A DNA stretch of 64,000 nt from Modestobacter sp. L9-4 (GCF_019112525.1 NZ_CP077800.1:186001-250000); one strand, 5' to 3'. Shown: positions 32,286-41,409, numbered from the stretch's first letter. Numbers and translations: made by a program. Notes: generated by a model not told the origin, from the sequence alone.

Positions 32286-33116
32286 TCAGGCGTCGATGTC
32301 GGTGCTGGTGGTCAGGTGCACCCAGGCGTCGGACTCGACCCGCCGGGCGTCCAGCACGCTGCGGTAGCTGTCGAGCGCGTCGTTGCCCAGCAGCAGCATC
32401 GCCGGCGGCTCGGCCGACTCGACGGCGGCGATGATCGCCCGGCCGGCCTTCGCCGGGTCACCGGGCTGGGTGCCGTCGGTGGTGTCGACCTCCTTGCGCC
32501 GCTTCCCGGCGGTGTCGGCGTAGTCGGCGATCGGGGTGGCGGCCTGGGTCAGCGAGCGCCCGGAGAAGTCGGTGCGGAAGGAGCCGGGCTCCACGACGGT
32601 GACCGAGATGCCCAGCGGTGCCAGCTCCCCGCGCAGCGATCCGGTCATGCCCTCGAGCGCGGCCTTGGCCGCGGCGTAGTAGCCGGACCCCGCCGGGGTG
32701 ATCGTCGCCCCGATGGAGGAGATGTTCACGATCGCGCCCGAGCGGCGGGCCCGCATGCCCGGCAGCACCGCCTTCACCATGGCCACCGCGCCGAAGAAGT
32801 TCGTCTCGAACAGCGCCCGGACGTCGGCGTCCTCGCCCTCCTCCACCGCGGCGCGGTAGCCGTAGCCGGCGTTGTTGACCAGGACGTCGACGCCGCCGAA
32901 GCGCTCCTCCGCCCGGCGCACGACCTCGGTGACCTGCGCGGGGTCGGTGACGTCGAGCGCGGCGGTGAGCACCCGGTCGGCCGCCCCCTCGGCGAGGTCG
33001 GCGACCTTCTGCTCGTCGCGTGCGGTGACCACGGCGGCGTGGCCGGCGGCCAGCACCTCCTGGGCGATCGCGCGGCCGAGGCCGGTCGAGCATCCGGTGA
33101 TGAGCCAGGTGGACAT
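32286..33116 (-). CDS. short-chain dehydrogenase/reductase
   Basis: A 276-aa classical SDR from ATG 33116, with GAGAGGGAG just upstream. Cofactor motif TGCSTGLGRAIA is at about 7-18, NNAGYGY near 85-91, the catalytic Ser in VNISSIGA, and YYAAAK as the Tyr-x3-Lys pair. The TARDEQKV segment after beta 2 suggests NADP preference. The substrate is unknown. It is divergent from the TetR gene across a promoter region holding the TetR-like operators and is probably under TetR control. Confidence 0.87.
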   Translation of the reverse strand: MSTWLITGCSTGLGRAIAQEVLAAGHAAVVTARDEQKVADLAEGAADRVLTAALDVTDPAQVTEVVRRAEERFGGVDVLVNNAGYGYRAAVEEGEDADVRALFETNFFGAVAMVKAVLPGMRARRSGAIVNISSIGATITPAGSGYYAAAKAALEGMTGSLRGELAPLGISVTVVEPGSFRTDFSGRSLTQAATPIADYADTAGKRRKEVDTTDGTQPGDPAKAGRAIIAAVESAEPPAMLLLGNDALDSYRSVLDARRVESDAWVHLTTSTDIDA

Positions 33117-33241
33117 GTGCTCCCTCTCAGCGGTGTGCGCGGGCGTGGAGGACGCCCGCGCGTCGAGGGACCGGTGCCCCGCCCGCGGCGACCGAACCCC
33201 CACGCCCCGCCGGTGGTGTGACCAGACCCACCAACCACTTC

Positions 33242-33268
33242 GGTCGGTAGACCGACCACATCGGTCGG
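33242..33268. promoter_or_regulatory. tandem TetR-type operators
   Basis: GGTCGGT-AG-ACCGACC (33242-33257) is a perfect inverted repeat, and its right arm pairs again with GGTCGG at 33263-33268. The element lies between SDR (33116) and TetR (33290) starts, directly upstream of the TetR -10 box. Confidence 0.65.
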
Positions 33269-33276
33269 GAGCGGGT

Positions 33277-33282
33277 TACGGT
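33277..33282 (+). promoter_or_regulatory. -10 box, probable leaderless start of TetR gene
   Basis: TACGGT ends 7 bases before GTG 33290. The -35 position falls in the operator repeats, consistent with autorepression. Confidence 0.5.
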
Positions 33283-33289
33283 CGCCCCC

Positions 33290-33937
33290 GTGACCCGAGC
33301 GTTCCGGCAGCAGGCCGACGAGCAGATCCTCGACCGGGCCGCGGCGCTGTTCGCCCAGCACGGCTTCGCGCACACCTCGGTGCAGGCCGTGGCCGACGCC
33401 GTGGGGCTGTCCAAGGCCGGGCTGCTGCACCACTTCCCCAGCAAGGACGCGCTGCACGCCGCGGTGCTCGCCCAGTCCACCGCCCTCGGCCAGCAGGTGC
33501 TGGCACAGGTCGAGCCCCTGCCGCTGGGCCCCGAGCGTGACCGCCGGGCGGTCGAGGCGATGGTCGACGTGGCCATGACCCACCCCGGCATGGTCGCGCT
33601 GCTGCTCGCCCCGGTCACCCAGGGCGGGGACGGCGTCGCCCTGAGGCCCGACGGCGTGGGTGCTGCGGCGCTGACGGCCTTCGGCATCGACGCCGACCAC
33701 GAGAACGACACCGAGCGGGTGGTGCGCGTCGTCGCGGCCCTCGCTGCGCTCGCCGTCCTCTCCCTCGCCGCACACCGGCACTCCCAGACCACCGAGTGGC
33801 GGCCGTTCGTGGTCGCCACCTGCACCGACGCGCTCGGCCACCGCCGTCCCGGCGCGGTGTCGCCAGGCCGTCCCGGCGCGGTGTCGCCAGGCCGTCCCGG
33901 CGACACGCACACCCGTCCCGACCAGGTGGAGGCCTGA
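33290..33937 (+). CDS. TetR family transcriptional regulator
   Basis: A 215-aa regulator from GTG 33290. Residues 8-55 form the TetR helix-turn-helix (QQADEQILDRAAALFAQHGFAHTSVQAVADAVGLSKAGLLHHFPSKDALHAAVL). The ligand domain is Ala/Val-rich. The C-terminal 25 residues come from a 24-bp tandem duplication (GAVSPGRP twice) and are probably disordered. It is followed 3 bases later by the MMPL transporter, which it likely represses together with itself and the divergent SDR. Confidence 0.87.
   Translation: MTRAFRQQADEQILDRAAALFAQHGFAHTSVQAVADAVGLSKAGLLHHFPSKDALHAAVLAQSTALGQQVLAQVEPLPLGPERDRRAVEAMVDVAMTHPGMVALLLAPVTQGGDGVALRPDGVGAAALTAFGIDADHENDTERVVRVVAALAALAVLSLAAHRHSQTTEWRPFVVATCTDALGHRRPGAVSPGRPGAVSPGRPGDTHTRPDQVEA
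33843..33903. repeat. 24-bp tandem duplication in TetR 3' end
   Basis: Two exact 24-base units (33843-33866, 33867-33890) and a partial third. The unit keeps the reading frame and inserts GAVSPGRP repeats. Confidence 0.75.
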
Positions 33938-33940
33938 CCC

Positions 33941-36118
33941 ATGGCTCTGTTGTTGTCCCGACTGGGGACGTACGCGCACCGGCACCGGCTGGCCGTCGTG
34001 CTGGTCTGGCTGCTGGTGCTCATCGGTGGCGGCGTGGGTGCGGCCACCCTGGGCGGCACCACGTCCAGCACCTTCTCCATCCCCGGCCAGGAGTCGACCA
34101 CCGCGCTCGACCTCATCGAGCGCGACTTCGGCGCCGGCGGCAACGGGGCCACCGCCCGGGTGGTCGTGCAGTCCCCCGACGGCTCGCCGCTCACCGTGGG
34201 CAGCAACGCCACGGCCCTGGGCGACCTGGTCACCGACCTCGGGCAGCTGCCCGGGGTGCTGCGGGCGAGCAACCCGCTGGACCCGGCCGCGCCCGCGGTC
34301 AACGCCGACCAGACCGTCGCCTACAGCACCGTCACCTACGGCGAGCCGGTCGGCGGGGTCACCGCCCCGGAGCAGGACGCCCTCGTGGCCGCCGTCGACG
34401 GCGCGCGCGCCGACGGGCTCACCGTCGAGATCGGCGGTGAGGCGCTCACCGAGACGCCGGGCGTCGGCGGTGCGGGCGAGGCCGCCGGCGTCGTGGTCGC
34501 GCTGGTCATCCTGGCCATCACCTACGGCACGCTGGTGACCGCCGGCATGAACCTGCTGACCGCCGTCGTCGGGGTCGGCGTCGGGATCATGGGCATCACC
34601 ATCGCCACCGGGTTCCTCGACCTGTCCTCGACCACCTCGGCGCTGGCCGGCATGCTCGGCCTGGCCGTCGGCATCGACTACGCGCTGTTCATCATCAGCC
34701 GGTACCGGCAGGAGCTGCGCCGGGGGTCCGACGTCGGCACGGCCGTCTCCACCGCGGTGGGCACCGCCGGCTCGGCCGTGGTCACCGCGGGGCTCACCGT
34801 GGTCATCGCCCTCGTCGGGCTGGCCGTCGTCGGCATCCCGTTCCTCACCCAGATGGGCATCGCCGCGGCCGGCACCATCGTCATCGCCGTGCTGGTCGCC
34901 CTCACCCTCGTGCCCGCGGTGCTCGCCCTCCTCGGCCGCCGCGTCCTGCCGAAGAAGCAGCGCAGCGCCGCGGCCGAGACCGGGGACACCCCGGCCCGCG
35001 GCCGCGGGTTCCTCGCCGGCTGGGTCGCCGGGGTCACCCGGCACCGGCTGCTGGCCCTGGTGACCGCGGTGGTCGCCCTGGGCGTCATCGCCGTCCCGTT
35101 CTTCTCCATGCAGACCACGCTGGTGCAGGCCCTGCCCGAGGACAGCACCCAGGCTCGCGCCGAGCAGCTGCTGGCCGGCGGCTTCGGCCCCGGCTTCAAC
35201 GGCCCGCTGACCGTGCTGTTCGAGGGCAGCGGGGCCGCCGAGGCGGCCGCCGGTGCCCGCGACGGCATCGCCGCGCTCCCCGACGTCGCCGCCGTGGCCG
35301 CGCCGATCCCGAACCCCACCGACAGCGCGGCCCTGCTCACCGTCGTCCCGCAGTCGGGGCCGGCGACCCAGGCCACCGAGGCCCTCGTGGCCGACCTGCG
35401 CGGCCAGCTGGCCGACCTCGACGGCGTGCGGGCCTACGTCACCGGCTCCACCGCGGTCAGCGTCGACGTCTCGGAGTCCCTGGACGCCGCGCTGCCGGTC
35501 TACCTCGTGCTGGTCGTCGGGCTGGCGCTGGTGCTGCTCGTGCTGGTCTTCCGGTCGCTGCCGGTGCCGCTGATCGGCGTGCTGGGCTTCCTGCTCACCA
35601 TCGGCGCCTCGCTCGGCGCCACGGTGGCGGTGTTCCAGTGGGGCTGGCTGGCCGACGCGATCGGCGTGCCGAGCACCGGCCCGCTGCTGAGCCTGGCCCC
35701 GATCCTGGTCATCGGCATCCTGTTCGGCCTGGCCATGGACTACCAGATCTTCCTGGTGTCCCGGATGCACGAGGCGCACAGCCACGGCGCTCCCGCGCTC
35801 GACGCCGTGCGCACCGGCTTCCGGCAGGCCGCGCCGGTGGTGGTCACCGCGGCGCTGATCATGTTCTCGGTGTTCGCCGGGTTCTTCACCGGCGACGAGG
35901 CCACGATCAAGACGATCGCCTTCGCGCTGGCCACCGGCATCCTCGTCGACGCGTTCGTCGTCCGGATGGTGGTCGTGCCCGCCGCTCTGGCGCTGCTCGG
36001 CGAGCGGGCGTGGTGGCTGCCGCGCTGGCTGCGCTGGCTGCCCGCGCTCGACGTCGAGGGTGCCGCCCTGGAGCACCGGGCCGACGCCCCCGAGCCGGTG
36101 GGCGCCGGCGCGCGCTGA
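33941..36118 (+). CDS. MMPL family RND transporter
   Basis: A 725-aa inner-membrane transporter. An N-terminal helix (VVLVWLLVLIGGGVGAATLGG) is followed by an extracytoplasmic loop, then a bundle with LGLAVGIDYALFIISRYRQEL. The second half repeats the pattern, with FGLAMDYQIFLVSRMHEAH. The two Asp-Tyr pairs in helices 4 and 10 are the proton-relay residues of MMPL proteins, which export lipids, siderophores or drugs. Its length is at the short end of the family. It is co-transcribed with the TetR gene 3 bases upstream. Confidence 0.88.
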   Translation: MALLLSRLGTYAHRHRLAVVLVWLLVLIGGGVGAATLGGTTSSTFSIPGQESTTALDLIERDFGAGGNGATARVVVQSPDGSPLTVGSNATALGDLVTDLGQLPGVLRASNPLDPAAPAVNADQTVAYSTVTYGEPVGGVTAPEQDALVAAVDGARADGLTVEIGGEALTETPGVGGAGEAAGVVVALVILAITYGTLVTAGMNLLTAVVGVGVGIMGITIATGFLDLSSTTSALAGMLGLAVGIDYALFIISRYRQELRRGSDVGTAVSTAVGTAGSAVVTAGLTVVIALVGLAVVGIPFLTQMGIAAAGTIVIAVLVALTLVPAVLALLGRRVLPKKQRSAAAETGDTPARGRGFLAGWVAGVTRHRLLALVTAVVALGVIAVPFFSMQTTLVQALPEDSTQARAEQLLAGGFGPGFNGPLTVLFEGSGAAEAAAGARDGIAALPDVAAVAAPIPNPTDSAALLTVVPQSGPATQATEALVADLRGQLADLDGVRAYVTGSTAVSVDVSESLDAALPVYLVLVVGLALVLLVLVFRSLPVPLIGVLGFLLTIGASLGATVAVFQWGWLADAIGVPSTGPLLSLAPILVIGILFGLAMDYQIFLVSRMHEAHSHGAPALDAVRTGFRQAAPVVVTAALIMFSVFAGFFTGDEATIKTIAFALATGILVDAFVVRMVVVPAALALLGERAWWLPRWLRWLPALDVEGAALEHRADAPEPVGAGAR

Positions 36119-36123
36119 CCGCC

Positions 36124-36155
36124 CGGGGCGTCGGGGTCAGGTGACCGACGCCCCG
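36124..36155. terminator. hairpin after MMPL gene
   Basis: Perfect 11-bp arms CGGGGCGTCGG / CCGACGCCCCG starting 6 bases after the MMPL stop, with an inner GGTCA/TGACC pair in the loop. Confidence 0.6.
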
Positions 36156-36264
36156 ACCGGTCCCCTCCGGTGACGGTGGGGCCGGGCCCGGTCCCACGAT
36201 CCGGAGGTCCTCGGCCACGGCCCCGCGGACCGGCCGGCGAGCGGGTCCCCGCGCCGCCGGCACC

Positions 36265-36432
36265 TCAGCCGGCGGGGGTCGGCGGGGTGTCGGCATCCGG
36301 GTCGCCGCCGGCCCGCCGCGCCGCCCGGCGCCGCGCCGCGGTGGCCAGCCGCTCGTCCCGGCCGTGGTCGCGCCGGGCCTCACCGGCCAGCTGACGGGCG
36401 GCGATCAGCCAGGCCGGCTCCGCACCGCTCAC
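36265..36432 (-). CDS. 55-aa hypothetical protein
   Basis: GTG 36432 is preceded at 6 bases by GGGGGAGG, a strong ribosome site. The product is 55 aa: a helical segment (WLIAARQLAGEARRDHGRDERLATAARRRAARRAGG) and an acidic Pro-rich tail. Longer upstream starts are possible but lack such a site. No family is recognised. It is convergent with the MMPL gene. Confidence 0.5.
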   Translation of the reverse strand: MSGAEPAWLIAARQLAGEARRDHGRDERLATAARRRAARRAGGDPDADTPPTPAG

Positions 36433-36588
36433 CGGGCACCTCCCCCGGCCGCGGCGACCAGGAGCGCGCGGCGGCTGTCTGCTGTGCGCATGCGGCGACC
36501 GTAGGGCGGGACGCCGGCGTCCCGCATCGGTCACGTGACGGTCCCGGCGGCGGTGTCACATCCCCGGCCGCGGCGGTGCTCTCCGGGC

Positions 36589-37182
36589 ATGGACCTCGTT
36601 CAGCACGGGCGACCGGGGATCGCGGTGGGCCTGCCGGCCCGCGCGCGGGGACCGGCGCGAGAAGGTGGTGTCGTGGGCGGAGCCGGGGTGCGGGGCGACC
36701 TGGCCGAGGTGTTCCGCCGCGACTACCAGCGGGTCGTCGGCGTCGCCGCCCGGGTGCTCGGCTCCCGCGACCAGGCCGAGGACGTCGCCCAGGAGGTGTT
36801 CCTCACCTTCGGCCGGTCCGCCGTCCCCGCCGCCGAGGCGCCGGGCTGGCTCGCGGTCGCCGCCGCGCACACCGCGCTGAACCTGATCCGGTCCGGCCGC
36901 CGCCGCGCCTCGCGGGAGGAGGCGGTCGCCGCGACCGCCGACACCGTGAGCCCCGACGTCGCCGAGGCGGTGCTCACCCGTGAGGACCGCAGCCGCGTGC
37001 GTGCCGGGCTCGCCCGGCTGCCGCAGAAGCAGGCCGTGGCCCTGGTGCTGCGGCACAGCGGCCTGTCCTACGCCGAGGTGGCCGCGGCCCTCGACATGTC
37101 CCCCGGCAGCGTCGGCACCACCGTCCGCCGCGCCGAGTCCGCCCTGCGCAAGGAGCTGATCCGTCATGCGTCATCCGACTGA
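36589..37182 (+). CDS. ECF RNA polymerase sigma factor
   Basis: About 197 aa from ATG 36589; GTG 36673, behind AAGGTGG, is a plausible shorter start. Sigma region 2 reads VFRRDYQRVVGVAARVLGSRDQAEDVAQEVFLTFGR, region 4 reads ARLPQKQAVALVLRHSGLSYAEVAAALDMSPGSVGTTVRRAESALRKEL. It is the first gene of a four-gene unit; its end overlaps the anti-sigma start by 17 bases, a typical sigma/anti-sigma coupling. Confidence 0.87.
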   Translation: MDLVQHGRPGIAVGLPARARGPAREGGVVGGAGVRGDLAEVFRRDYQRVVGVAARVLGSRDQAEDVAQEVFLTFGRSAVPAAEAPGWLAVAAAHTALNLIRSGRRRASREEAVAATADTVSPDVAEAVLTREDRSRVRAGLARLPQKQAVALVLRHSGLSYAEVAAALDMSPGSVGTTVRRAESALRKELIRHASSD

Positions 37183-38239
37183 GGGCGTGCTGCGCCGGCT
37201 CGTCGACGCCCCCGCCGGGGTCTCCGCCGACGACCGCGCACACGTCGCCGGCTGCCCCGCCTGCCTGGCCGGCCTGGCCGCCGCCCGCGACGACGCCACC
37301 ACCGTGGCCACCGCGCTGCACGCCGACGTCCCGGACGCCGACCTCCCGGCCGCCTGGCAGCGGCTGACCTCCGGCCTGGCCACGGCTCCCCGCCCGGCGC
37401 CGGCCCGCAGCCGGCGCGCCCGGGAGCTGCTGCGGCGTCCGGTCGTCGCCGGCGTCGCCGTCGGCGTCGTGCTCGCCGGTGCGGGCACCGCGGCGGCCAA
37501 CGACTGGCTGCCGGTGTTCCGCACCCAGGCCGTGCAGCCGGTCGCCTTCGACACCGCCGACCTGGTGTCGCTGCCGGACCTCTCCGGGTTCGGCGACCTG
37601 GCCGTGTCCGGCGAGCCGGACGTGCACACCGTCGCCGACGCCGCCGCCGCGACCGAGGAGAGCGGGCTCGCGGTGCCGGAGGTGACCGAGCTGCCCGACG
37701 GCATCACCGGTGCCCCGACGTTCACCGTGGGCGACCAGGTGACGGCCACGTTCACCTACTCCGCCGCCCGGGCCGCGGAGACGGCCGCGGCCGCCGGTGA
37801 GCAGCTGCCCGCGACCTCCGACCAGCTCGACGGCAGCGCCGTGCAGCTGACCGCCGGCCCCGGGGTGGCGCAGGTGTTCTCCTCCGGCACCGGCGTGCCC
37901 GGCCTCGTCGTCGGCCGCGCCGTGGCCCCGACGGCGTCGTCCACCGGCGTCCCGTTCGAGACGCTGCGGGACCACCTGCTGTCGCTGCCCGGCCTGCCCG
38001 ACGACGTCGCGGCGCAGCTGGCCACCTTCACCGCCGACGGCGGCACACTGCCGCTGCCGGTGCCCAGCGACCGGGTCACCACGTCCGCGACCGACGTCGA
38101 CGGCGTCCCGGCCACCGTGCTGGAGACCCGCGACGGGCTGCTGTCGGCGGTGATCTGGGTGTCCGACGGCTCGGTGACCGTCGTGGCCGGCTCGCTGGAC
38201 ACCGACGAGGTGCTCGAGGTCGCCCGGGAGCTGCGGTGA
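37166..38239 (+). CDS. membrane anti-sigma factor with zinc motif
   Basis: A 357-aa protein. Residues 26-33 contain H-x3-C-x2-C (HVAGCPAC), the zinc-binding anti-sigma motif. One transmembrane helix lies near 92-110 (VVAGVAVGVVLAGAGTAAA), then a large extracytoplasmic domain of about 240 residues (FTVGDQVTATFTYS, TVLETRDGLLSAVIWVSDGSVTVVAGSL) that may sense an envelope signal. ATG 37166 lies inside the sigma gene; its stop overlaps the ABC ATPase start. Predicted to hold the ECF sigma at the membrane until signalled. Confidence 0.85.
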   Translation: MRHPTEGVLRRLVDAPAGVSADDRAHVAGCPACLAGLAAARDDATTVATALHADVPDADLPAAWQRLTSGLATAPRPAPARSRRARELLRRPVVAGVAVGVVLAGAGTAAANDWLPVFRTQAVQPVAFDTADLVSLPDLSGFGDLAVSGEPDVHTVADAAAATEESGLAVPEVTELPDGITGAPTFTVGDQVTATFTYSAARAAETAAAAGEQLPATSDQLDGSAVQLTAGPGVAQVFSSGTGVPGLVVGRAVAPTASSTGVPFETLRDHLLSLPGLPDDVAAQLATFTADGGTLPLPVPSDRVTTSATDVDGVPATVLETRDGLLSAVIWVSDGSVTVVAGSLDTDEVLEVARELR

Positions 38240-39195
38240 CGGCAGCGGGACCGGCCGGCGCGGCCACCGCGCTGGCCGACCTGCCGCCCGGCCCGGCCGT
38301 CTGGTGCTCCGGGCTGCGCAAGCGGTACGGCAAGCAGCAGGCGGTGAGCGACGTGTCGCTGGAGGTCGGCCGGGGCGAGGTCGTCGGCCTCCTGGGCCCC
38401 AACGGCGCCGGCAAGACCTCGGTGATCAAGATGCTGCTGGGCCTGGTGCGCCCCGACGCCGGTGAGGTGCTGCTGCTCGGGCAGGACGCGCGCCGGCCGG
38501 CGTCCCGGGCGCGGGTGGGCTACCTGCCCGAGCTGTTCCGCTACCAGCCGTGGCTGTCCCCCGCCGAGGTCATGGAGCTGCACGTGCGGCTCTCCGGCCT
38601 GCCCGTCGGGGTGCAGCGGCAGCGCGAGTGCCTGGCGCTGGTGGGCCTGGCCGACCGCGCCGGCGACCGGCTGGGCGGGTTCTCCAAGGGGATGCAGCAG
38701 CGCCTCGGGCTGGCGGTCGCGCTGGTCGCCGACCCCGAGCTGGTGGTGCTCGACGAGCCGACCAGCGCGCTGGACCCCCTCGGGCGGGTCGACGTCCGCG
38801 ACATCGTGCTGGCGCTGCGCGAGCGCGGCGTCGCGGTGCTGCTCAACTCCCACCTGATCGGCGAGGTCGAGCGGGTCTGCGACCGGGTGGTCATCCTCGA
38901 CCGCGGCCGGGTCGCCGCCGCCGGCACGCTGGCCGAGCTGCTGGGCCAGCGGGAGGTGCGGCTGCACCTGACCGACCTGCCGGCCGGTGCGGCTGCGCGG
39001 CTCGCCGCGGCCGGCCCGGTCGAGCGCGAGGGCGAGTGGTTCACCGTCGCGCTGCCCGCCGACGACACCGGGACGGCGGTGCCCGACCTGGTCGGTGACC
39101 TGGTCGCCCTCGGCGTGCGGGTGCACGCGGTGGAACCGGTGCGGATCAGCCTGGAGGAGCGCCTGCTCGGCATCCTGCGCGAGGGCGCCCGGTGA
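38236..39195 (+). CDS. ABC transporter ATP-binding protein
   Basis: A 319-aa ATPase from GTG 38236 overlapping the anti-sigma stop. Walker A is GLLGPNGAGKTSVIK, the signature GGFSKGMQQRLGLAVAL, Walker B LVVLDEPTSALDP and the H-loop NSHLIGEVERVCDRVVIL. A C-terminal extension of about 90 residues is typical of exporter-type DrrA/CcmA-like ATPases. The next gene, overlapping by 4 bases, is the membrane partner. The pair is likely the output, or the resistance/repair function, of the sigma unit. Confidence 0.9.
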   Translation: MTAAGPAGAATALADLPPGPAVWCSGLRKRYGKQQAVSDVSLEVGRGEVVGLLGPNGAGKTSVIKMLLGLVRPDAGEVLLLGQDARRPASRARVGYLPELFRYQPWLSPAEVMELHVRLSGLPVGVQRQRECLALVGLADRAGDRLGGFSKGMQQRLGLAVALVADPELVVLDEPTSALDPLGRVDVRDIVLALRERGVAVLLNSHLIGEVERVCDRVVILDRGRVAAAGTLAELLGQREVRLHLTDLPAGAAARLAAAGPVEREGEWFTVALPADDTGTAVPDLVGDLVALGVRVHAVEPVRISLEERLLGILREGAR

Positions 39196-40043
39196 GCGCG
39201 GCGGGCACGGTCGTCACGATCGCCGCGCTGACCCTGCGCGAGGCGACCCGGCGGCGGGTGCTGCTGGCCCTGGCGGTGCTCACCGTGCTGCTGCTCGCGC
39301 TCAGCGGCTGGGGGTTCACCCGGCTGGCCGCGGAGGGCCTGACCAGTGGGGAGGCCCAGCTGACCGCCTCGGTGGTGCTGAACCTGGTCATGTTCGGCTT
39401 CAGCCTCATCGCCGCGCTGGGCACCGCGTTCCTCGCCGGGCCGACGCTGGCCGGGGAGACCGAGTCCGGGATCGCGCTGGCCGTGCTGGCCCGGCCGGTG
39501 CACCGCTGGGCCTTCCTGCTGGGCAAGCTGGCCGGGCTGGTCGTGTTCGGCGCCGGGTTCGTCGTCGTCGCCGGCCTCGCCGAGCTGCTCGTCGTGCAGG
39601 CCACCGTCGGCTACTGGCCACCCGAGCCCGTCACGGCGCTGGGGCTGCTGGCCGCGCAGACGGTCGTGCTGCTCACCCTCACCGTGCTGCTGTCCACGGC
39701 GATCTCCCCGATGGCCTCGGGCGTGGTGGCCGTCGGGCTGTTCTGCACCACCTGGGTGGCCGGCGTGGTCGGTGGCATCGGCGCCGGCCTGGGCAACGAC
39801 GCCGTCGAGCGGGTCGGCAGCGTGTCCCGGGTGCTGCTGCCCACCGACGGGCTGTGGCGCGGGGCGATGCACGCCTTCCAGGACCCCTCGGCGCTGCTGC
39901 AGTTCGGCAGCGGCCCCGAGGCCGGGGCGTTCCCCTTCCTCAGCCAGGACGCACTGGCCCCCGCCTACCTGGCCTGGGCCGCGCTCTGGGTGCTCATGGT
40001 GGGCGGGCTGGCCGCGCTGGCCTTCTCCCGCCGCGACCTCTGA
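39192..40043 (+). CDS. ABC transporter permease (ABC-2 type)
   Basis: A 283-aa membrane protein with six predicted helices from GTG 39192 (GTGA overlap). It starts TVVTIAALTLREATRRRVLLALAVLTVLLLALSGWGF and has the ABC-2-like segment FLAGPTLAGETESGIALAVLARPVHRWAFLLGKLAGLVVF, which contacts the ATPase. A long periplasmic loop precedes the final helix. The transported substrate is unknown. A strong hairpin follows, closing the sigma/anti-sigma/ABC operon. Confidence 0.87.
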   Translation: MSAAGTVVTIAALTLREATRRRVLLALAVLTVLLLALSGWGFTRLAAEGLTSGEAQLTASVVLNLVMFGFSLIAALGTAFLAGPTLAGETESGIALAVLARPVHRWAFLLGKLAGLVVFGAGFVVVAGLAELLVVQATVGYWPPEPVTALGLLAAQTVVLLTLTVLLSTAISPMASGVVAVGLFCTTWVAGVVGGIGAGLGNDAVERVGSVSRVLLPTDGLWRGAMHAFQDPSALLQFGSGPEAGAFPFLSQDALAPAYLAWAALWVLMVGGLAALAFSRRDL

Positions 40044-40046
40044 GGT

Positions 40047-40078
40047 CCCCGCGTGCCCGCACCGGCGGGCACGCGGGG
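40047..40078. terminator. hairpin closing the ECF sigma-ABC operon
   Basis: Perfect 14-bp arms CCCCGCGTGCCCGC / GCGGGCACGCGGGG with a 4-base loop between convergent stops at 40043 and 40087. Confidence 0.75.
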
Positions 40079-40086
40079 CCGGTGGC

Positions 40087-41409
40087 TCAGTCGTCGAACG
40101 CGAAGACGGTCGTGCTGTCGTACACCTCGCCCGGGCGCAGCTCGGTGGAGGGGAACTCCGGCTGGTTCGGGGAGTCCGGGAAGTGCTGGGTCTCCAGCGC
40201 CAGCCCGTCACCCTGCCGGTACGCGCCCCCGCCGGTGCCCACGAGGGTGCCGTCGAGGAAGTTGCCGGAGTAGAACTGCAGCCCCGGCTCGGTCGTGGAG
40301 ATGGTCATCGTGCGGCCGCTGTCCGGGTCGTGCAGCACCGCCGCCCGCTCCAGCCCGTCCTCGGCGTCCGACCCCTCCCGCGCGCCGTCGTCGCTCCGGT
40401 CGAGCACCCAGTTGTGGTCGTAGCCCTGCCCGTACAGCAGCTGCTGGTCGGCCTGCCGGATCCGCTCGCCGATCGCCACGGGCGTGCGGAAGTCGAACGG
40501 GGTGTCCTCGACGGGTGCGACCTCGCCGGTGGGGATGAGCGTCTCGTCGACCGGCGTGTAGCCGCTGGCGGCGATCTGCAGCTCGTGGTCGTAGATGGTG
40601 CCCGAGCCCTCCCCGGCCAGGTTCCAGTAGGAGTGCTGGGTCAGGTTGACCACGGTGGGTGCGTCGGTGGTCGCCCGGTAGTGCACGGTGAGCGCGCCTT
40701 CGGCGTCCAGGTCGTAGGTGACGGTGGTGCTGAGCGTGCCGGGGAAGCCCTGGTCACCGGCCGGGCTGACCAGGTCCAGCTGCAGCGCCGCGGTGTCCTC
40801 GTCCCCGACCGACTCAGCCGCCCACACCCGGTCGTCGAACCCGTCGGGGCCGCCGTGCAGGGTGTTCGGGCCGTCGTTGAGCGGCAGCTGGTAGCTCGCG
40901 CCGTCCAGCTCGAAGGCACCGTTGGCGATCCGGTTGCCGTAGCGGCCGATGACCGCGCCGAAGTAGGGGTCGGTGTCGGCGGCGTAGCCGGCCACGTCCG
41001 GGAAGCCGAGGACGACGTTCGCGGCCTGGCCCCACCGGTCGGGCACCTCGAGGGTCTGGATGATGCCGCCGTAGGTCAGCACGCGCATCGTGACGCCGCC
41101 GTTGGACAGCGTCCAGCGCTCGACGGGCGTGCCGTCGGGGGCGTTGCCGAAGGGCTCGACGGTGGCCGTGGGCTCCCCGCCGTCGTGGCCGCCGCCGTGC
41201 CCGTCGCCGTTGCCACCGCCCGGGCCGCCCCCGGTGGCGCCGGCCGGGGAGGCCGCCGTGCTCAGCAGGACGCCGGCGCTGACGACGGCGACCACGGGGA
41301 CGGTGAGGGCGGGCCAGCGGCGCCGTCGCCTCCGGTCGGGACCGGGCTCGGTCGGACCGGACCCTGCGGGACCGGTCGGGGGCACGTGCGAGGCGGGGTG
41401 CTCGGGCAT
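40087..41409 (-). CDS. secreted aldose 1-epimerase (galactose mutarotase)
   Basis: A 440-aa protein from ATG 41409 with GGAG upstream. A Pro-rich start, a run of Arg, a hydrophobic helix ([16 protein letters not shown]) and ASPAGA indicate export. A Gly/His-rich spacer follows, then the mutarotase domain: [28 protein letters not shown] with the catalytic His, and [12 protein letters not shown] with the catalytic Glu and conserved motif. It interconverts alpha- and beta-anomers of aldoses, here probably outside the membrane, for example for polymer-derived sugars. Confidence 0.88.
   Translation of the reverse strand: MPEHPASHVPPTGPAGSGPTEPGPDRRRRRRWPALTVPVVAVVSAGVLLSTAASPAGATGGGPGGGNGDGHGGGHDGGEPTATVEPFGNAPDGTPVERWTLSNGGVTMRVLTYGGIIQTLEVPDRWGQAANVVLGFPDVAGYAADTDPYFGAVIGRYGNRIANGAFELDGASYQLPLNDGPNTLHGGPDGFDDRVWAAESVGDEDTAALQLDLVSPAGDQGFPGTLSTTVTYDLDAEGALTVHYRATTDAPTVVNLTQHSYWNLAGEGSGTIYDHELQIAASGYTPVDETLIPTGEVAPVEDTPFDFRTPVAIGERIRQADQQLLYGQGYDHNWVLDRSDDGAREGSDAEDGLERAAVLHDPDSGRTMTISTTEPGLQFYSGNFLDGTLVGTGGGAYRQGDGLALETQHFPDSPNQPEFPSTELRPGEVYDSTTVFAFDD

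Noticed and set aside
32774-36076. 1100-aa minus-strand ORF opposite the MMPL gene
   Set aside because: Antisense to TetR and MMPL genes with clear motifs; Gly/Gln/His-rich shadow.
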